NCBI RefSeq assembly: GCF_000495915.1 | Contig: NZ_AOFQ01000047.1 | Span: 1 to 38,916 of the forward strand | DNA: 38,916 nucleotides | Reading direction: 5' to 3' | DNA from: Stutzerimonas chloritidismutans AW-1 | GTDB lineage: Bacteria > Pseudomonadota > Gammaproteobacteria > Pseudomonadales > Pseudomonadaceae | In this document: piece after piece, positions 1 to 8,077 of the stretch | How positions within the stretch are numbered: position 1 is the first letter of the stretch | How the letters are laid out: the number at the start of each line of letters is the position of its first letter | Notes under the pieces: model-generated | Seen by the model: the letters and a program-made list of their open reading frames with translations, nothing else | What the model was told of the DNA's origin: nothing | The model's database searches: none | Position numbers and translations under genes: made by a program

Positions 1-1137
1 GAGCCGTTCCAGGCGCTGGTCGAGAGAATGATCGCTGCCATGCACGAGGACGAGACCCGCCTCAACGTACTGCGTCCGGATATCGAGCCACGTGCGACTG
101 ACCATATCGCCGGCATGCACACGATGATCCAGACGCTCATCGACAAGGGCTTCGCCTATGCGCCGGGCAATGGTGATGTCTATTACCGGGTCGGCAAGTT
201 CGTCGGTTACGGCAAGCTGTCGCGGCGCAAGATCGAGGACCTGAAGATCGGCGCGCGCATCGAGGTCGATGAGGCCAAGGAAGATCCACTGGATTTCGTG
301 CTGTGGAAGGGCGCCAAGCCAGGTGAGCCGAGCTGGGATTCGCCCTGGGGTGCCGGTCGTCCGGGCTGGCATATCGAATGCTCGGTGATGTCGACCTGCT
401 GCCTAGGCGAGACCTTCGACATTCATGGCGGTGGTCCGGATCTGGTGTTCCCGCACCACGAGAACGAGATCGCCCAAAGTGAAGCAGCCACTGGCAAGCA
501 GTACGCCAATGCCTGGATGCATGCCGGCGCGGTGCGTGTCGATGGCGAGAAGATGTCCAAGAGCCTGGGCAACTTCTTCACCATTCGGGAAGTGCTGGAA
601 AAGTACCATCCTGAGGTGGTGCGCTATCTGCTGGTTTCCAGCCACTATCGCAGCCCAATCAACTACTCCGAAGACAGCTTGCGCGAAGCCAAGGGCGCCC
701 TGGAGCGCTTCTACAACGGCCTCAAGGGCCTGCCTGAGGCGACGCCGGGCGGCGGCGACGAGTTCATCGCGCGCTTCGGCGTGGCGATGGACGACGACTT
801 CAACTCGCCGGAAGCCTGCGCGGTGCTGTTCGAGATGATCCGTGAGGTGAACCGTCTGCGTGAGTCAGATCTGGCCGCGGCTGCGGCGCTGGCTGCGCGC
901 CTCAAGGAATTGGCTGGTGTATTGGGCGTGCTGCAGCTTGAGCCTGAAGCCTTCCTGCAGGCTGGTGCGGCGGGCAAGGTCGATGCCATCGAGGTCGAGG
1001 CGTTGATCGCTGCGCGCCTCACGGCTCGAGCTGAAAAGAACTGGGCCGAATCCGATCGTATCCGTGACCAGCTCACCGCGATGGGGGTGGTGCTGGAGGA
1101 TGGCAAAGGCGGAACGACCTGGCGTCTTGCTGAATAG
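1..1137 (+). CDS. cysS: Cysteinyl-tRNA synthetase (3' part, runs off the left edge)
   Basis: Class I aminoacyl-tRNA synthetase that charges tRNA-Cys in the cytosol. The open frame has no start here: it is already open at base 1 ([10 protein letters not shown]...), so the N-terminal HIGH region lies outside the window. Visible hallmarks are the zinc-ligand region (WHIECSVMS, then [18 protein letters not shown]), the catalytic loop [11 protein letters not shown], and the helical tRNA-binding and C-terminal domain ending in the [11 protein letters not shown] segment typical of CysS. About 378 residues are present, against roughly 460 for the whole family protein. It converges with folD and the two share a bidirectional terminator. 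The cysS-folD-tRNA order is the normal pseudomonad arrangement. Confidence 0.97.
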   Translation, partial: EPFQALVERMIAAMHEDETRLNVLRPDIEPRATDHIAGMHTMIQTLIDKGFAYAPGNGDVYYRVGKFVGYGKLSRRKIEDLKIGARIEVDEAKEDPLDFVLWKGAKPGEPSWDSPWGAGRPGWHIECSVMSTCCLGETFDIHGGGPDLVFPHHENEIAQSEAATGKQYANAWMHAGAVRVDGEKMSKSLGNFFTIREVLEKYHPEVVRYLLVSSHYRSPINYSEDSLREAKGALERFYNGLKGLPEATPGGGDEFIARFGVAMDDDFNSPEACAVLFEMIREVNRLRESDLAAAAALAARLKELAGVLGVLQLEPEAFLQAGAAGKVDAIEVEALIAARLTARAEKNWAESDRIRDQLTAMGVVLEDGKGGTTWRLAE

Positions 1138-1153
1138 AAGGCACGGCGTAATC

Positions 1154-1181
1154 AAAAACGGCACCGAAAGGTGCCGTTTTT
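1154..1181. terminator. Bidirectional terminator between cysS and folD
   Basis: Perfect 12-bp stem (AAAAACGGCACC / GGTGCCGTTTTT) closed by a GAAA tetraloop. The A-run on one side and the T-run on the other let it serve both convergent genes. Confidence 0.93.
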
Positions 1182-1197
1182 GTTTCACTCGCAGTAG

Positions 1198-2052
1198 TTA
1201 TCGATGCAGATGTTCGGCGGCGTGCAGCGTATTTTCCAGCAGGCAGGCTCGGGTCATCGGACCTACTCCACCCGGAACCGGAGTGATCCAGGCGGCGCGT
1301 TCGCTGGCTGGTCCGAATTCAACGTCGCCCAGCAGGCGCCCGTCGGCCTGACGATTGATGCCCACATCGATGACGATCGCCCCAGGCTTGATCCACTCAC
1401 CCTTTACCAGGCCGGTGATACCGGTCGCTACCACGACCAGATCAGCTCGGCGAACGTGCTCTACGAGGTTGCGGGTGAAGCGATGGGTCACGGTGGTGGT
1501 ACAGCCAGCCAAGAGCAGTTCCAGCGCCATCGGGCGACCGACAATGTTGGATGCGCCCACGACGACCGCATCCAGACCGTGCAGATCGACACCGGTGCTC
1601 TCCAGCAGCGTGATGATCCCCTTTGGCGTGCAGGGGCGTAGCAGCGGCATGCGTTGCGCGAGACGACCGACGTTATAGGGATGGAAGCCGTCCACATCCT
1701 TGTCCGGACGGATGCGCTCGAGCAATTGCGAGGCATCGAGGTGCTTTGGCAGCGGCAGTTGCACAAGGATGCCGTCGATGGAGGTGTCGTCGTTGAGCTG
1801 ATCGATCAGCGCAAGAAGATCTTCCTGGCGAGTATCGCTCGGCAGGTCATGGGCCACGGAATTGAAGCCCACCTCTTCGCAATCCTTGCGCTTGTGCGCC
1901 ACGTAAACCTGGGAGGCTGGGTCGCTGCCCACCAGAATTACGGCGAGGCCGGGAGCGCGAAGCCCTTGGGCGCGGCGTTCGGCAACACGACCGGAGATCT
2001 GTTGGCGAATGTTGGCAGCAATCGTTTTACCGTCGATCAGTTTTGCGGTCAT
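1198..2052 (-). CDS. folD: Bifunctional methylenetetrahydrofolate dehydrogenase/cyclohydrolase
   Basis: FolD interconverts 5,10-methylene-THF, 5,10-methenyl-THF and 10-formyl-THF using NADP in the cytosol. The 284-residue protein is the normal family length. Visible motifs include the catalytic Lys region ([14 protein letters not shown]), [14 protein letters not shown], the cyclohydrolase segment [21 protein letters not shown], the nucleotide-binding [17 protein letters not shown], and C-terminal [24 protein letters not shown] residues. It begins MTAKLIDGK, as pseudomonad FolD does. It is transcribed away from the tRNA cluster and converges with cysS. Confidence 0.98.
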   Translation of the reverse strand: MTAKLIDGKTIAANIRQQISGRVAERRAQGLRAPGLAVILVGSDPASQVYVAHKRKDCEEVGFNSVAHDLPSDTRQEDLLALIDQLNDDTSIDGILVQLPLPKHLDASQLLERIRPDKDVDGFHPYNVGRLAQRMPLLRPCTPKGIITLLESTGVDLHGLDAVVVGASNIVGRPMALELLLAGCTTTVTHRFTRNLVEHVRRADLVVVATGITGLVKGEWIKPGAIVIDVGINRQADGRLLGDVEFGPASERAAWITPVPGGVGPMTRACLLENTLHAAEHLHR

Positions 2053-2185
2053 GACGCTTGGTTAACCATTGGAGAGGACTTGGAAAGGGCGCGTATTCTC
2101 GCATGTCGCAGCGATGTGGCAAAGGCGAAGCAGCTACCGGCACCTGTAACTCCTTTATCTAACTGAAATTTTTTTGAATTTGCTG

Positions 2186-2212
2186 TTGACGAGTGTTTGG
2201 AGCCTCTATAAC
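2186..2212 (+). promoter_or_regulatory. Probable promoter of the tRNA cluster
   Basis: TTGACG at 2186-2191 and TATAAC at 2207-2212 with a 15-bp gap; reading TGTTGA as the -35 gives 17 bp. A GC-rich stretch (GCCCCGC) follows the -10 element, as in stringently controlled stable-RNA promoters. It lies 113 bases before the first tRNA. Assignment is by pattern only. Confidence 0.55.
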
Positions 2213-2325
2213 ATTCGCCCCGCTTGTCGAGCACAGCCTGCTGCTGGGTAAGATGGCTTTCGAAGAGGGTTACTTCTTCAATAGCCGGAGCTTCAAGTCT
2301 GCGCTCCGAACAGAATGCAGATAAA

Positions 2326-2402
2326 GCGCCCGTAGCTCAGCTGGATAGAGCATCCGCCTTCTAAGCGGATGGTCGCAGGTTCGAGTCCTGCCGGGTGCGC
2401 CA
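2326..2402 (+). tRNA. tRNA-Arg (anticodon TCT)
   Basis: A 77-base cloverleaf: acceptor GCGCCCG pairs with CGGGTGC, D-arm GCTCAGCTGGATAGAGC, anticodon stem-loop CCGCCTTCTAAGCGG with TCT, T-loop GTTCGAGTC, and encoded CCA. First of three clustered tRNA genes. Confidence 0.97.
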
Positions 2403-2434
2403 TTTCGGGCTCTGGCACAAGCAAATGCAATATG

Positions 2435-2510
2435 GTGGGCGTAGCTCAGTTGGTAGAGCACAGGATTGTGGCTCCTGGTGTCGAGGGTTCGATCCCCTTC
2501 GTCCACCCCA
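2435..2510 (+). tRNA. tRNA-His (anticodon GTG)
   Basis: A 76-base cloverleaf with acceptor GTGGGCG/CGTCCAC, anticodon loop GATTGTGGC containing GTG, T-loop GGTTCGATCC and encoded CCA. The base just before it (2434) is G and the discriminator is C, giving the extra G(-1):C73 pair that marks tRNA-His. Confidence 0.97.
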
Positions 2511-2520
2511 TATTCCAGAA

Positions 2521-2544
2521 AGCGCCAGGCATTGCCTGGCGTTT
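2521..2544 (+). terminator. Hairpin with T-run between tRNA-His and tRNA-Leu
   Basis: GCGCCAGGC pairs with GCCTGGCGT and is followed by TTTTCGTTT. It has the form of an intrinsic terminator, but it sits inside the tRNA cluster. It could partly terminate or act as a processing structure before tRNA-Leu. Confidence 0.6.
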
Positions 2545-2562
2545 TCGTTTAAGCCCTGCTTG

Positions 2563-2647
2563 GCGGACGTGGTGAAATTGGTAGACACACCAGATTTAGG
2601 TTCTGGCGCCGCAAGGTGTGAGAGTTCGAGTCTCTCCGTCCGCACCA
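2563..2647 (+). tRNA. tRNA-Leu (anticodon TAG)
   Basis: An 85-base class II tRNA with acceptor GCGGACG/CGTCCGC, anticodon stem CCAGA/TCTGG with loop TTTAGGT (TAG), a long variable arm, T-loop GTTCGAGTC and encoded CCA. Last of the cluster. Leucine tRNA ends are common integration targets, but no duplicated 3' end was seen here. Confidence 0.97.
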
Positions 2648-2690
2648 TCTCATGATTTCGAAGCTTTGCAAGAAGAATCGAAAATCTCTG

Positions 2691-2716
2691 AAAGCCCCGT
2701 AACAGGGGCTTTTTTG
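2691..2716 (+). terminator. Intrinsic terminator after tRNA-Leu
   Basis: AAAGCCCC, loop GTAACA-type, GGGGCT, followed by six T. This is the end of the tRNA transcript. Confidence 0.88.
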
Positions 2717-2788
2717 TGTCTGCTGTTGTAACACGTGAGGCTACGCACGATGCCTTGCAGCGCAGACGGCGGAGGTTGATGGTACTGA

Positions 2789-4216
2789 TCATCCTCGCCG
2801 CCACAGACGACTCAATCGATGCCATGCGGGGCGTTGTAGCTCAGGTGGTTCAGGCCAGTGGGCCTTCTTGCTTTCGCATTGCACTATGCCGTTGGTACCG
2901 AGCCTCAGGCGCCAGCGCTGGGCCGATGGAAAATGCTCACCGGGATTGGTGTGCAACAGCAGCAGGTTGTAGTCGTGCTGCTTCTCGATGGGGTGGGCTT
3001 GAACTGAACCTTTGCTGCCATCGCTGGCGGAATCATCTTCGTCGGCCGGGACAAACAATTTGTTGTGGCTCGCCTGGATCATCGCGCAAAGCTGTTCGCA
3101 ATCCAGCGTGAGCCGCTCCCGAATCTCGTCGTGCTCCAATGCTGCGTTGTCCAGACTCAGCAGCACGCGATAGCAGATGATCTGCCGCTCCTCGTTGGTG
3201 GCCCATTTGCCGGAGTGTTCCCGAACCAGGGGCGGTAGATCGGCCAGCTTGCGATAGTCAAGCCAGACCCGTTGCTGCGCGAGCAACTTGCGGGTGTAGG
3301 GCATGAACAGGCGAATCTTCCAGCGCGGCTTGCCTTTGCGTAGTCTGCGGGTGATGGCGGTGATCATGTCGTCGCGCAGCAGATCACGGACGGCGTAGAC
3401 CAGCGCTATCACAAGCAGAAGAGTGAGCGAGAGTTTCTCGCTGGCGTCGCGCGCATTGAACAGGAAGTAGGTGAAGAGCGACATGATCAGCATCGTCGAC
3501 GCCGCCTTGACCAGCTTGTGAGTGCCGGCGCCCAACTGCGTAACCTTCGAACGCAGCAGTACTGGGTACTCCAGCAGCCGGTGATATAGAGCCATGCGGT
3601 TCCATATGCGTGTCGGGGTGCCGTGGAAGTCGCTCAGGTACTCGCGCTCCTTACGGTATCTGTGTTCCTGGTGCAGGAACTCCGCCACTGATTGCTTGAG
3701 TTCCTCGTCGAGGGCCGCGTAGCCCTCGAGGGTCATGCTTTCCAGCAAGAATTGCTCGGCATGCCACGAGAAATAGATGTCCATCTGGCGGAAGTAGCGC
3801 TGTTGGTTGCTCTGCTTCGGGCTGGACTTGCGCAGGCGTTGCGCGAAGTTCTGGCTGAGCCGCAGGGCGCGCGCTACGGGCTCTGCCACAGCTTCGGACG
3901 TGAGCATCTGCTGGCGCAACCGCTCCATTGAAGCCTGGTACTGGAAGAACCAGGAGCCGTACATGATTTCGTAGTGCGGTGAGAGCAGCACGAAGGATTG
4001 GTCAGCCTTGCTGATGCGGTCCTTCGATGGCATGCCAAGCAGCCCGAAACTGTGCGTCAGGGTGGTAAAGAAAAACTGCTCTTCCGACAGGGTCCAGGCC
4101 GACAGGTTGCTCTCGTGCGGGGTGAACAGATACAGCTCGATCTTGTGCCGTCCAGGCTGCTTCAGCGTACGGGTCAGCTGCAGGCGGAAATCACCTTTGC
4201 GCTTGAGCGAAAACAC
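2789..4216 (-). CDS. Conserved-type membrane protein of unknown function (475 aa)
   Basis: Not recognised as a named family. It starts at GTG (MFSLKRKGDF) with GGGGG upstream; no nearby ATG gives the same N-terminus. About 230 soluble, charged residues, rich in Q, R and E, come first. Two hydrophobic segments follow (around LVKAASTMLIMSLFTYFLF and LSLTLLLVIALVYAVRDLL). The C-terminal half is again soluble, with many aromatic residues, KPRWKIRLFMPYTRK, and a final Trp/Pro/Arg-rich tail. This suggests an inner-membrane protein with two large cytosolic domains. It stands alone next to the tRNA cluster, with no partner genes to hint at a role. Confidence 0.75.
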   Translation of the reverse strand: MFSLKRKGDFRLQLTRTLKQPGRHKIELYLFTPHESNLSAWTLSEEQFFFTTLTHSFGLLGMPSKDRISKADQSFVLLSPHYEIMYGSWFFQYQASMERLRQQMLTSEAVAEPVARALRLSQNFAQRLRKSSPKQSNQQRYFRQMDIYFSWHAEQFLLESMTLEGYAALDEELKQSVAEFLHQEHRYRKEREYLSDFHGTPTRIWNRMALYHRLLEYPVLLRSKVTQLGAGTHKLVKAASTMLIMSLFTYFLFNARDASEKLSLTLLLVIALVYAVRDLLRDDMITAITRRLRKGKPRWKIRLFMPYTRKLLAQQRVWLDYRKLADLPPLVREHSGKWATNEERQIICYRVLLSLDNAALEHDEIRERLTLDCEQLCAMIQASHNKLFVPADEDDSASDGSKGSVQAHPIEKQHDYNLLLLHTNPGEHFPSAQRWRLRLGTNGIVQCESKKAHWPEPPELQRPAWHRLSRLWRRG

Positions 4217-4513
4217 GGAACCCCCAAATGACAGTAAAACGCGGCCAGCTTACCAAGCTTTGCTAGCAGGTACGCGAGGCTGGCTTCTGCCTGAGCACGG
4301 CTCTGTCGGGAAGCCTTGCGCATAGCCCTTTTGCCTGTCCCAGGCTATGCAACAACGCGAGGATAACTGCTCGCCGCATTCGCAAGTTTGCTAGTCACCA
4401 CAGCGCGCTCGCTGCGCTCCGGGCAACACGCTTGTCTGCCGCGGCTCACAGCAGCAGTCGAGCTACCTGCGGCTGACAAGGAAATGATCGATTGAAGCAT
4501 CCAATTGTGTACC

Positions 4514-4528
4514 GGATGAAATTCATCC
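4514..4528. promoter_or_regulatory. Probable operator of the GntR-type regulator
   Basis: Perfect 15-base palindrome GGATGAA-A-TTCATCC, 37 bases before the chosen start of the regulator gene. A half-site GGATGAA recurs at 4543-4549. FadR-subfamily repressors usually bind short dyads near their own promoter, so autoregulation is the likely meaning. The 4217-4513 stretch before it holds no convincing gene. Confidence 0.55.
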
Positions 4529-4565
4529 TATGATTGAAACATGGGATGAATCTGAAGGTGATCAT

Positions 4566-5282
4566 ATGTCGCTGCAGCACACCTCGCGCTCGTCACTTGT
4601 AGAACGGGTAATTGAGCAAATGCGGTCGCAGATCAATGCTGGCGAATGGACGCCGGGTATGCGAATTCCTACCGAAAGCCAGCTCAGCAACTCTTTAGGT
4701 GTTGGCAGAAATACCGTCAGAGAGGCAGTGCGAGCGCTGGTTCATACCGGGGTGCTGGAGGTCCGCCAGGGTGCGGGGACGTTCGTGCTCTCCAGTCGAG
4801 ACCCGTCTGGATTACTCCAGCGCCTAGATCACGCCGCGCTGCATGACCAGCTCGAAGTCCGACGCGCGCTGGAGGTCGAAGCTGCGCGTCTGGCAGCGTC
4901 GCGGCGCACGGATGAGGACCTGCAAACGATACGTGACTCTCTCGGAGCGCGAGGGACCTGGACCGATGACGCCACACTTGAAGCGTTCGTCGAACGAGAT
5001 GCCGATTTTCATCTGAGCATCGTCCGCGCCAGCCACAACGCCACGCTGCTGGAAATGTATCAGTTCTTCTGGGCGGGTCTGCAGAACACCATTGCCAAGA
5101 CGGAGGGCGAGCAGCAGCTCCCGGAACCCACCTATGCAGCACACGCAGCTGTCTATGACGCCATAGCCCGCGGTTGTCCCGAGCAGGCTGCCATAGCGGC
5201 CAGCGAGCTGTTGACTCCGGCGCTCGAAACGCTGGCCAGTACGCTGGAAACCGATTCTCGAAACGCGGACACAAGGGAGTAG
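4566..5282 (+). CDS. GntR/FadR-subfamily transcriptional regulator
   Basis: DNA-binding repressor or activator. It has an N-terminal winged helix (LVERVIEQMRSQINAGEW, IPTESQLSNSLGVGRNTVREA, VLEVRQGAGTFVLS) and a C-terminal helical FCD-type effector domain (LEVRRALEVEAARLAA, then DADFHLSIVRASHNATL, H-rich around YAAHAAVYDAI) whose Asp/His residues commonly hold a metal. The start at 4566 (MSLQHTSRSS) is chosen because GAAGGTG lies just upstream; an in-frame ATG at 4530 would add 12 residues and has no ribosome site. Its stop is 7 bases from the TSUP permease start, so the two are probably co-transcribed and the permease substrate is the likely effector (inference). Confidence 0.88.
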   Translation: MSLQHTSRSSLVERVIEQMRSQINAGEWTPGMRIPTESQLSNSLGVGRNTVREAVRALVHTGVLEVRQGAGTFVLSSRDPSGLLQRLDHAALHDQLEVRRALEVEAARLAASRRTDEDLQTIRDSLGARGTWTDDATLEAFVERDADFHLSIVRASHNATLLEMYQFFWAGLQNTIAKTEGEQQLPEPTYAAHAAVYDAIARGCPEQAAIAASELLTPALETLASTLETDSRNADTRE

Positions 5283-5289
5283 AACTTTC

Positions 5290-6051
5290 ATGGATCATTC
5301 GATTACGACGTGGGCAATTCTGCTGGTTGCCGCTTTTCTTGGCGGCGGGCTGAACGCCATTGCCGGTGGCGGTAGTTTTTTCACGTTCCCGGCATTGGTT
5401 TACGCCGGCGTGCCTGCTGTGGCGGCCAATGCCTCAGGCACGCTCGCGCTTCTACCTGGCTATTTTGCAAGTACCTGGGGCTATCGAGAGGACCTGCGCC
5501 CGCCAGCAACGCTGTCCATGGGGACGCTCGTTGCCATCAGCCTCGGCGGCGGTGCAGTAGGGGCGGGGTTGCTGCTGACCACGCCCGATGACGTATTCCG
5601 TGCGATCGTGCCTTGGCTATTGCTTATCGCGACGCTGCTGTTCGCCTTCGGGCCCTGGATATTGCGCAGGTTCAAGCGCGATTCGACCGAAAATGAGGCG
5701 AATGCACTGGTGCAGGGTTTCACTCTGGCTGTTGTCAGCCTATACGGCGGCTACTTCAATGGCGGTCTGGGCATCGTGCTACTCGCTGCATTCAGCTTGC
5801 TCGGCCATCGAGACATCAACTCGATGCAGGGGCTCAAGAATCTGGTTTCGTCTGTACTGACCGCGATCGCCGTGTCTGTATATGCATTCGGCGGTGCGAT
5901 CCTGTGGCGCGAAGCGCTGGTGATGATGCTGGCGGCGACTGTCGGCGGCTATGTCATGGCACGCGTCGGTCGCCGGCTCCCTTCGAGCTTCGTTCGGGCG
6001 GTCGTGATCATCACCGGTGCCGTGATGACGGTGCTTTTTTTCCGCGCCTGA
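5290..6051 (+). CDS. TSUP family (TauE/SafE) anion permease
   Basis: Inner-membrane protein of 253 residues with about eight hydrophobic segments in two similar halves. The first half opens FLGGGLNAIAGGGSFFTFPAL and the second VVSLYGGYFNGGLGIVLLA; the repeated glycine-rich motif is diagnostic of TauE/SafE proteins. Family members export or import sulfite, sulfoacetate, taurine-related or other organic anions, so the substrate cannot be read here. It follows the GntR regulator with a 7-base gap and an AGGGAG ribosome site, suggesting a two-gene operon. Confidence 0.9.
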   Translation: MDHSITTWAILLVAAFLGGGLNAIAGGGSFFTFPALVYAGVPAVAANASGTLALLPGYFASTWGYREDLRPPATLSMGTLVAISLGGGAVGAGLLLTTPDDVFRAIVPWLLLIATLLFAFGPWILRRFKRDSTENEANALVQGFTLAVVSLYGGYFNGGLGIVLLAAFSLLGHRDINSMQGLKNLVSSVLTAIAVSVYAFGGAILWREALVMMLAATVGGYVMARVGRRLPSSFVRAVVIITGAVMTVLFFRA

Positions 6052-6103
6052 TACCGGCTTGCTCCATAGGGACCGATTCCGCCTTCTCGCCAATCACTGC
6101 TTT

Positions 6104-6138
6104 CGCTTAAACTTGATGAGAATTGTTATCTTTAAGCG
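6104..6138. promoter_or_regulatory. Fur-box-like site inside a larger dyad, before the response regulator
   Basis: At 6117-6131 TGAGAAT-T-GTTATCT matches the 7-1-7 Fur consensus at 11 of 14 arm positions. It is enclosed by perfect 8-base inverted arms CGCTTAAA (6104-6111) and TTTAAGCG (6131-6138). The inner site fits Fur control; the outer dyad may be the autoregulatory site of the response regulator. It directly precedes the gene's ribosome site. Binding is inferred from pattern only. Confidence 0.55.
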
Positions 6139-6168
6139 ATGGGTGCATCCACCCAACAGGGAGTGGCA

Positions 6169-6864
6169 ATGGGCGGATACCTGGCTGATGTGCTGGTTAT
6201 AGAAGACGATCAGGGTCTCAGCGCTCAACTCGGCGATCTGTTACGCCTGCAGGGGTACGCAGTGCGCTCCAGCTTGCTCGGCGAAAGCGGGCTGGCTATG
6301 GCGTTGGCCAATGCACCGGACCTGGTGCTGCTGGATGTGATGCTGCCGGACATCAATGGGCTTTCTGTACTGCGCCGGCTGCGCGAGCAACAACAGACAC
6401 CGGTGATCATGCTCACCGCATGCGGAGCAGAGGAAGAACGGATTCGCGGACTGCGCCACGGCGCGGATGACTATCTGTCCAAACCATTCAACCTGACCGA
6501 ACTACAGCTGCGCATCGACGCGATCTTGCGGCGAACTCGCAGCATGGAACATCGCGTACCGTCGCCATCGACGCTTCAGGTCGATTCACTTGTTCTCGAA
6601 CGATGCGGTCTACATGCACGCGCCGGCTCGTATGACCTCGCGCTGACGCCCTTGCAGTTTCGGCTGCTTTGGCAGTTCTTGCTTCAGCGTGGGGAGGTGC
6701 TCAGCAAGCCTTATCTCTACCGTGTGGTTCTGGAGCGTGAGTACAGCGGTTATGACCGCAGCCTTGATATGCACGTCAGCCGGATACGGCGACGTTTGAG
6801 CGAGGCAGGCGTGGCAGCCGACCGCCTGCAAACGCTCCACGGTCGTGGCTACTGTTTCCAATGA
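6169..6864 (+). CDS. OmpR-family response regulator (iron/TonB-receptor type, PfeR-like)
   Basis: Cytosolic transcription regulator. The receiver domain shows VLVIEDD (acidic pocket), LVLLDVMLPDINGL with the phospho-acceptor Asp, MLTA and the conserved KPF lysine (DDYLSKPFNLTEL). A winged-helix effector follows (LALTPLQFRLLWQFLLQRGEVLSKPYLY ... DMHVSRIRRRL ... LHGRGYCFQ). The start at 6169 has CAGGGAG in good position; an ATG at 6139 is in frame but lies on the upstream dyad. Its stop overlaps the ATG of a sensor kinase (ATGA). That kinase is now split by the transposon, and its 3' part is followed by a TonB receptor gene. This order matches systems such as PfeRS-PfeA, which induce a ferric-siderophore receptor, so iron uptake is the inferred role. 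Confidence 0.85.
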   Translation: MGGYLADVLVIEDDQGLSAQLGDLLRLQGYAVRSSLLGESGLAMALANAPDLVLLDVMLPDINGLSVLRRLREQQQTPVIMLTACGAEEERIRGLRHGADDYLSKPFNLTELQLRIDAILRRTRSMEHRVPSPSTLQVDSLVLERCGLHARAGSYDLALTPLQFRLLWQFLLQRGEVLSKPYLYRVVLEREYSGYDRSLDMHVSRIRRRLSEAGVAADRLQTLHGRGYCFQ

Positions 6865-6886
6865 ATCGGCGCCTGTTCTGGAAACT
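6861..6886 (+). pseudogene. 5' fragment of sensor histidine kinase, cut by transposon
   Basis: The ATG overlaps the stop of the response regulator. Codons 1-8 read MNRRLFWK, and codon 9 is interrupted after its second base by the transposon end. Joining base 6886 to base 30566 restores an unbroken frame (...FWK-LCLGVALGS...), which shows this is the original 5' end of the kinase continuing at 30566. Confidence 0.88.
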
Positions 6887-6925
6887 GGGGTTTGGGGAGC
6901 AATGGAACCAAAAACCAACGTAAGC
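6887..6925 (+). repeat. Left terminal inverted repeat of the transposon
   Basis: 39 bases identical to the reverse complement of 30522-30560; identity stops at the next base (C here, A-paired T at the other end). The target duplicate AAACT precedes it at 6882-6886. The resolvase stop codon lies just 2 bases inside it. Confidence 0.93.
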
Positions 6926-6926
6926 C

Positions 6927-7864
6927 CTACCACCTGCGCTCGGTGCCTTCTTCCCAGGCATCCGCCTCGATGAAGCAGTTGCGCATGTCGGCTTCCTGGC
7001 TGATCTCGGTCAGCAGGTCGTGCACGGTCTTGTCCAGCTCGTCGTCGCTTCGATACGAAATGGCCAACTCGTAGTGGCCCGACTCCAGCCGTTTCATGCC
7101 GTAGGGTTCCAGGCAGTAGCGCTCGATGTTCTCCTTGGCCCGTTTCCGGCCGCGCACGAACTTGCTGTTATTCACCACCGCCAGGCGCAGGGTGACGGTG
7201 GCCACCCGCTCGACAGCGGGCGGCTCTGCCGGCGATGACGACGAGGCCGTGATCTGCTGATCGCGTGACCGGGCGCTCTTCTGGTATGCGCCGATCTCGA
7301 CACCCCGGTGGCGCAGGTAGCTGTACAGTGTGCTCTTGGAGATGTGTAGCTTCTCGCCGATGGCGCTGACGCTCAGGCGACCCTCGCGGTACAGCGTTTG
7401 CGCCGCCATGGCGGTGGCCTCGGCCTTGGCGGGCAGACCCTTGGGACGGCCACCGATCCGGCCCCGCGACCGTGCGGCCGACAGGCCCGCCTGAGTCCGC
7501 TCGCGGATCAGCTCGCGCTCGAACTCGGCCAGCGAGGCGAACAGGTTGAACACCAGGCGGCCTTGGGCATGGGTGGTTCGATGGGGTCATTCAGGCTCTG
7601 CAAGCCGACCTTACGCTCTGCCAGCTCGCCGACCAGCTCGACCAGGTGCTTGAGCGAGCGCCCGAGGCGATCCAGTTTCCAGATCACCACGGCATCACCC
7701 GGACGCACGTTGGCCAGCAGTTTGTCCAGTTCCGGACGGGCGCTTTTCGCGCCGCTGGCGATGTCTTGGTAGATGCGTTCGCACCCGGCCTGTTTCAGGG
7801 CATCGACTTGTAGGTCGGCTTTCTGATCCCGAGTGCTCACTCGCGCATAACCGATCTTCATCAA
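6927..7864 (-). pseudogene. tnpR: Tn3-family serine resolvase with C-terminal extension, frameshifted
   Basis: The start is at 7864 or 7861 (MMKIGYARVSTRDQ, with the catalytic Ser of the VST motif). The catalytic domain continues through SGAKSARPELDKLLANVRPGDAVVIWKLDRLGRSLKHL and QSLNDPI. At about 7579-7580 one base appears to be missing: the normal reading (T-T-x-A-Q-G-R-L) shifts frame and stops at 7508. The rest of the protein continues in another frame from about 7553 (FNLFASLAEFERELIRERTQAG, then GRIGGRPKGL and a helix-turn-helix). A tail of roughly 100 residues follows, beyond usual resolvase length; as I recall, ISXc5 and Tn5044 resolvases have such a tail. As written, catalysis and DNA binding are separated, so cointegrate resolution is probably lost unless supplied elsewhere or the indel is a sequencing error. 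Confidence 0.85.
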
Positions 7865-7987
7865 AAGTACCGTTTACTCGACTACGTTAGTAATAGTTGA
7901 ACTTTGATAAAGCGTACCAGTTATTTGAACCGTAGCGTGGGGAGCTTAACGAACCGAGCCATTCCTCGATAGAGTTCGGCAAAACCT
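7865..7987. other. Probable resolution (res) region upstream of tnpR
   Basis: AT-richer non-coding stretch between the resolvase start and the inner 90-bp terminus. Tn3-family res sites normally lie immediately upstream of tnpR. I could not delimit subsites I, II and III by eye, so the call rests on position. It has no gene. Confidence 0.4.
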
Positions 7988-8077
7988 TGGTTTTCCCGAA
8001 CTAACCAGACGCCACAAGGGTTTGCGGGCAGGCGCTGGGCTTAAGTGCACTTTCTGTTCCGTTGCTCCCCAAACCCC
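7988..8077 (-). repeat. Inner Tn3-type terminus, left copy (90-bp inverted repeat)
   Basis: Read on the minus strand from 8077 it starts GGGGTTTGGGGAGCAACGG and passes through GTGCACTTAAGC, a diverged version of the outer ends. It is identical over 90 bases to 25314-25403 in the opposite orientation, then the two diverge. The GGGG tip points into the cargo, so the left arm 6887-8077 is itself a unit with a Tn3-type end on each side. Confidence 0.88.

Noticed and set aside
2563..4529. Genomic-island insertion at tRNA-Leu
   Set aside because: No integrase gene and no duplicated tRNA 3' end were found in the window.
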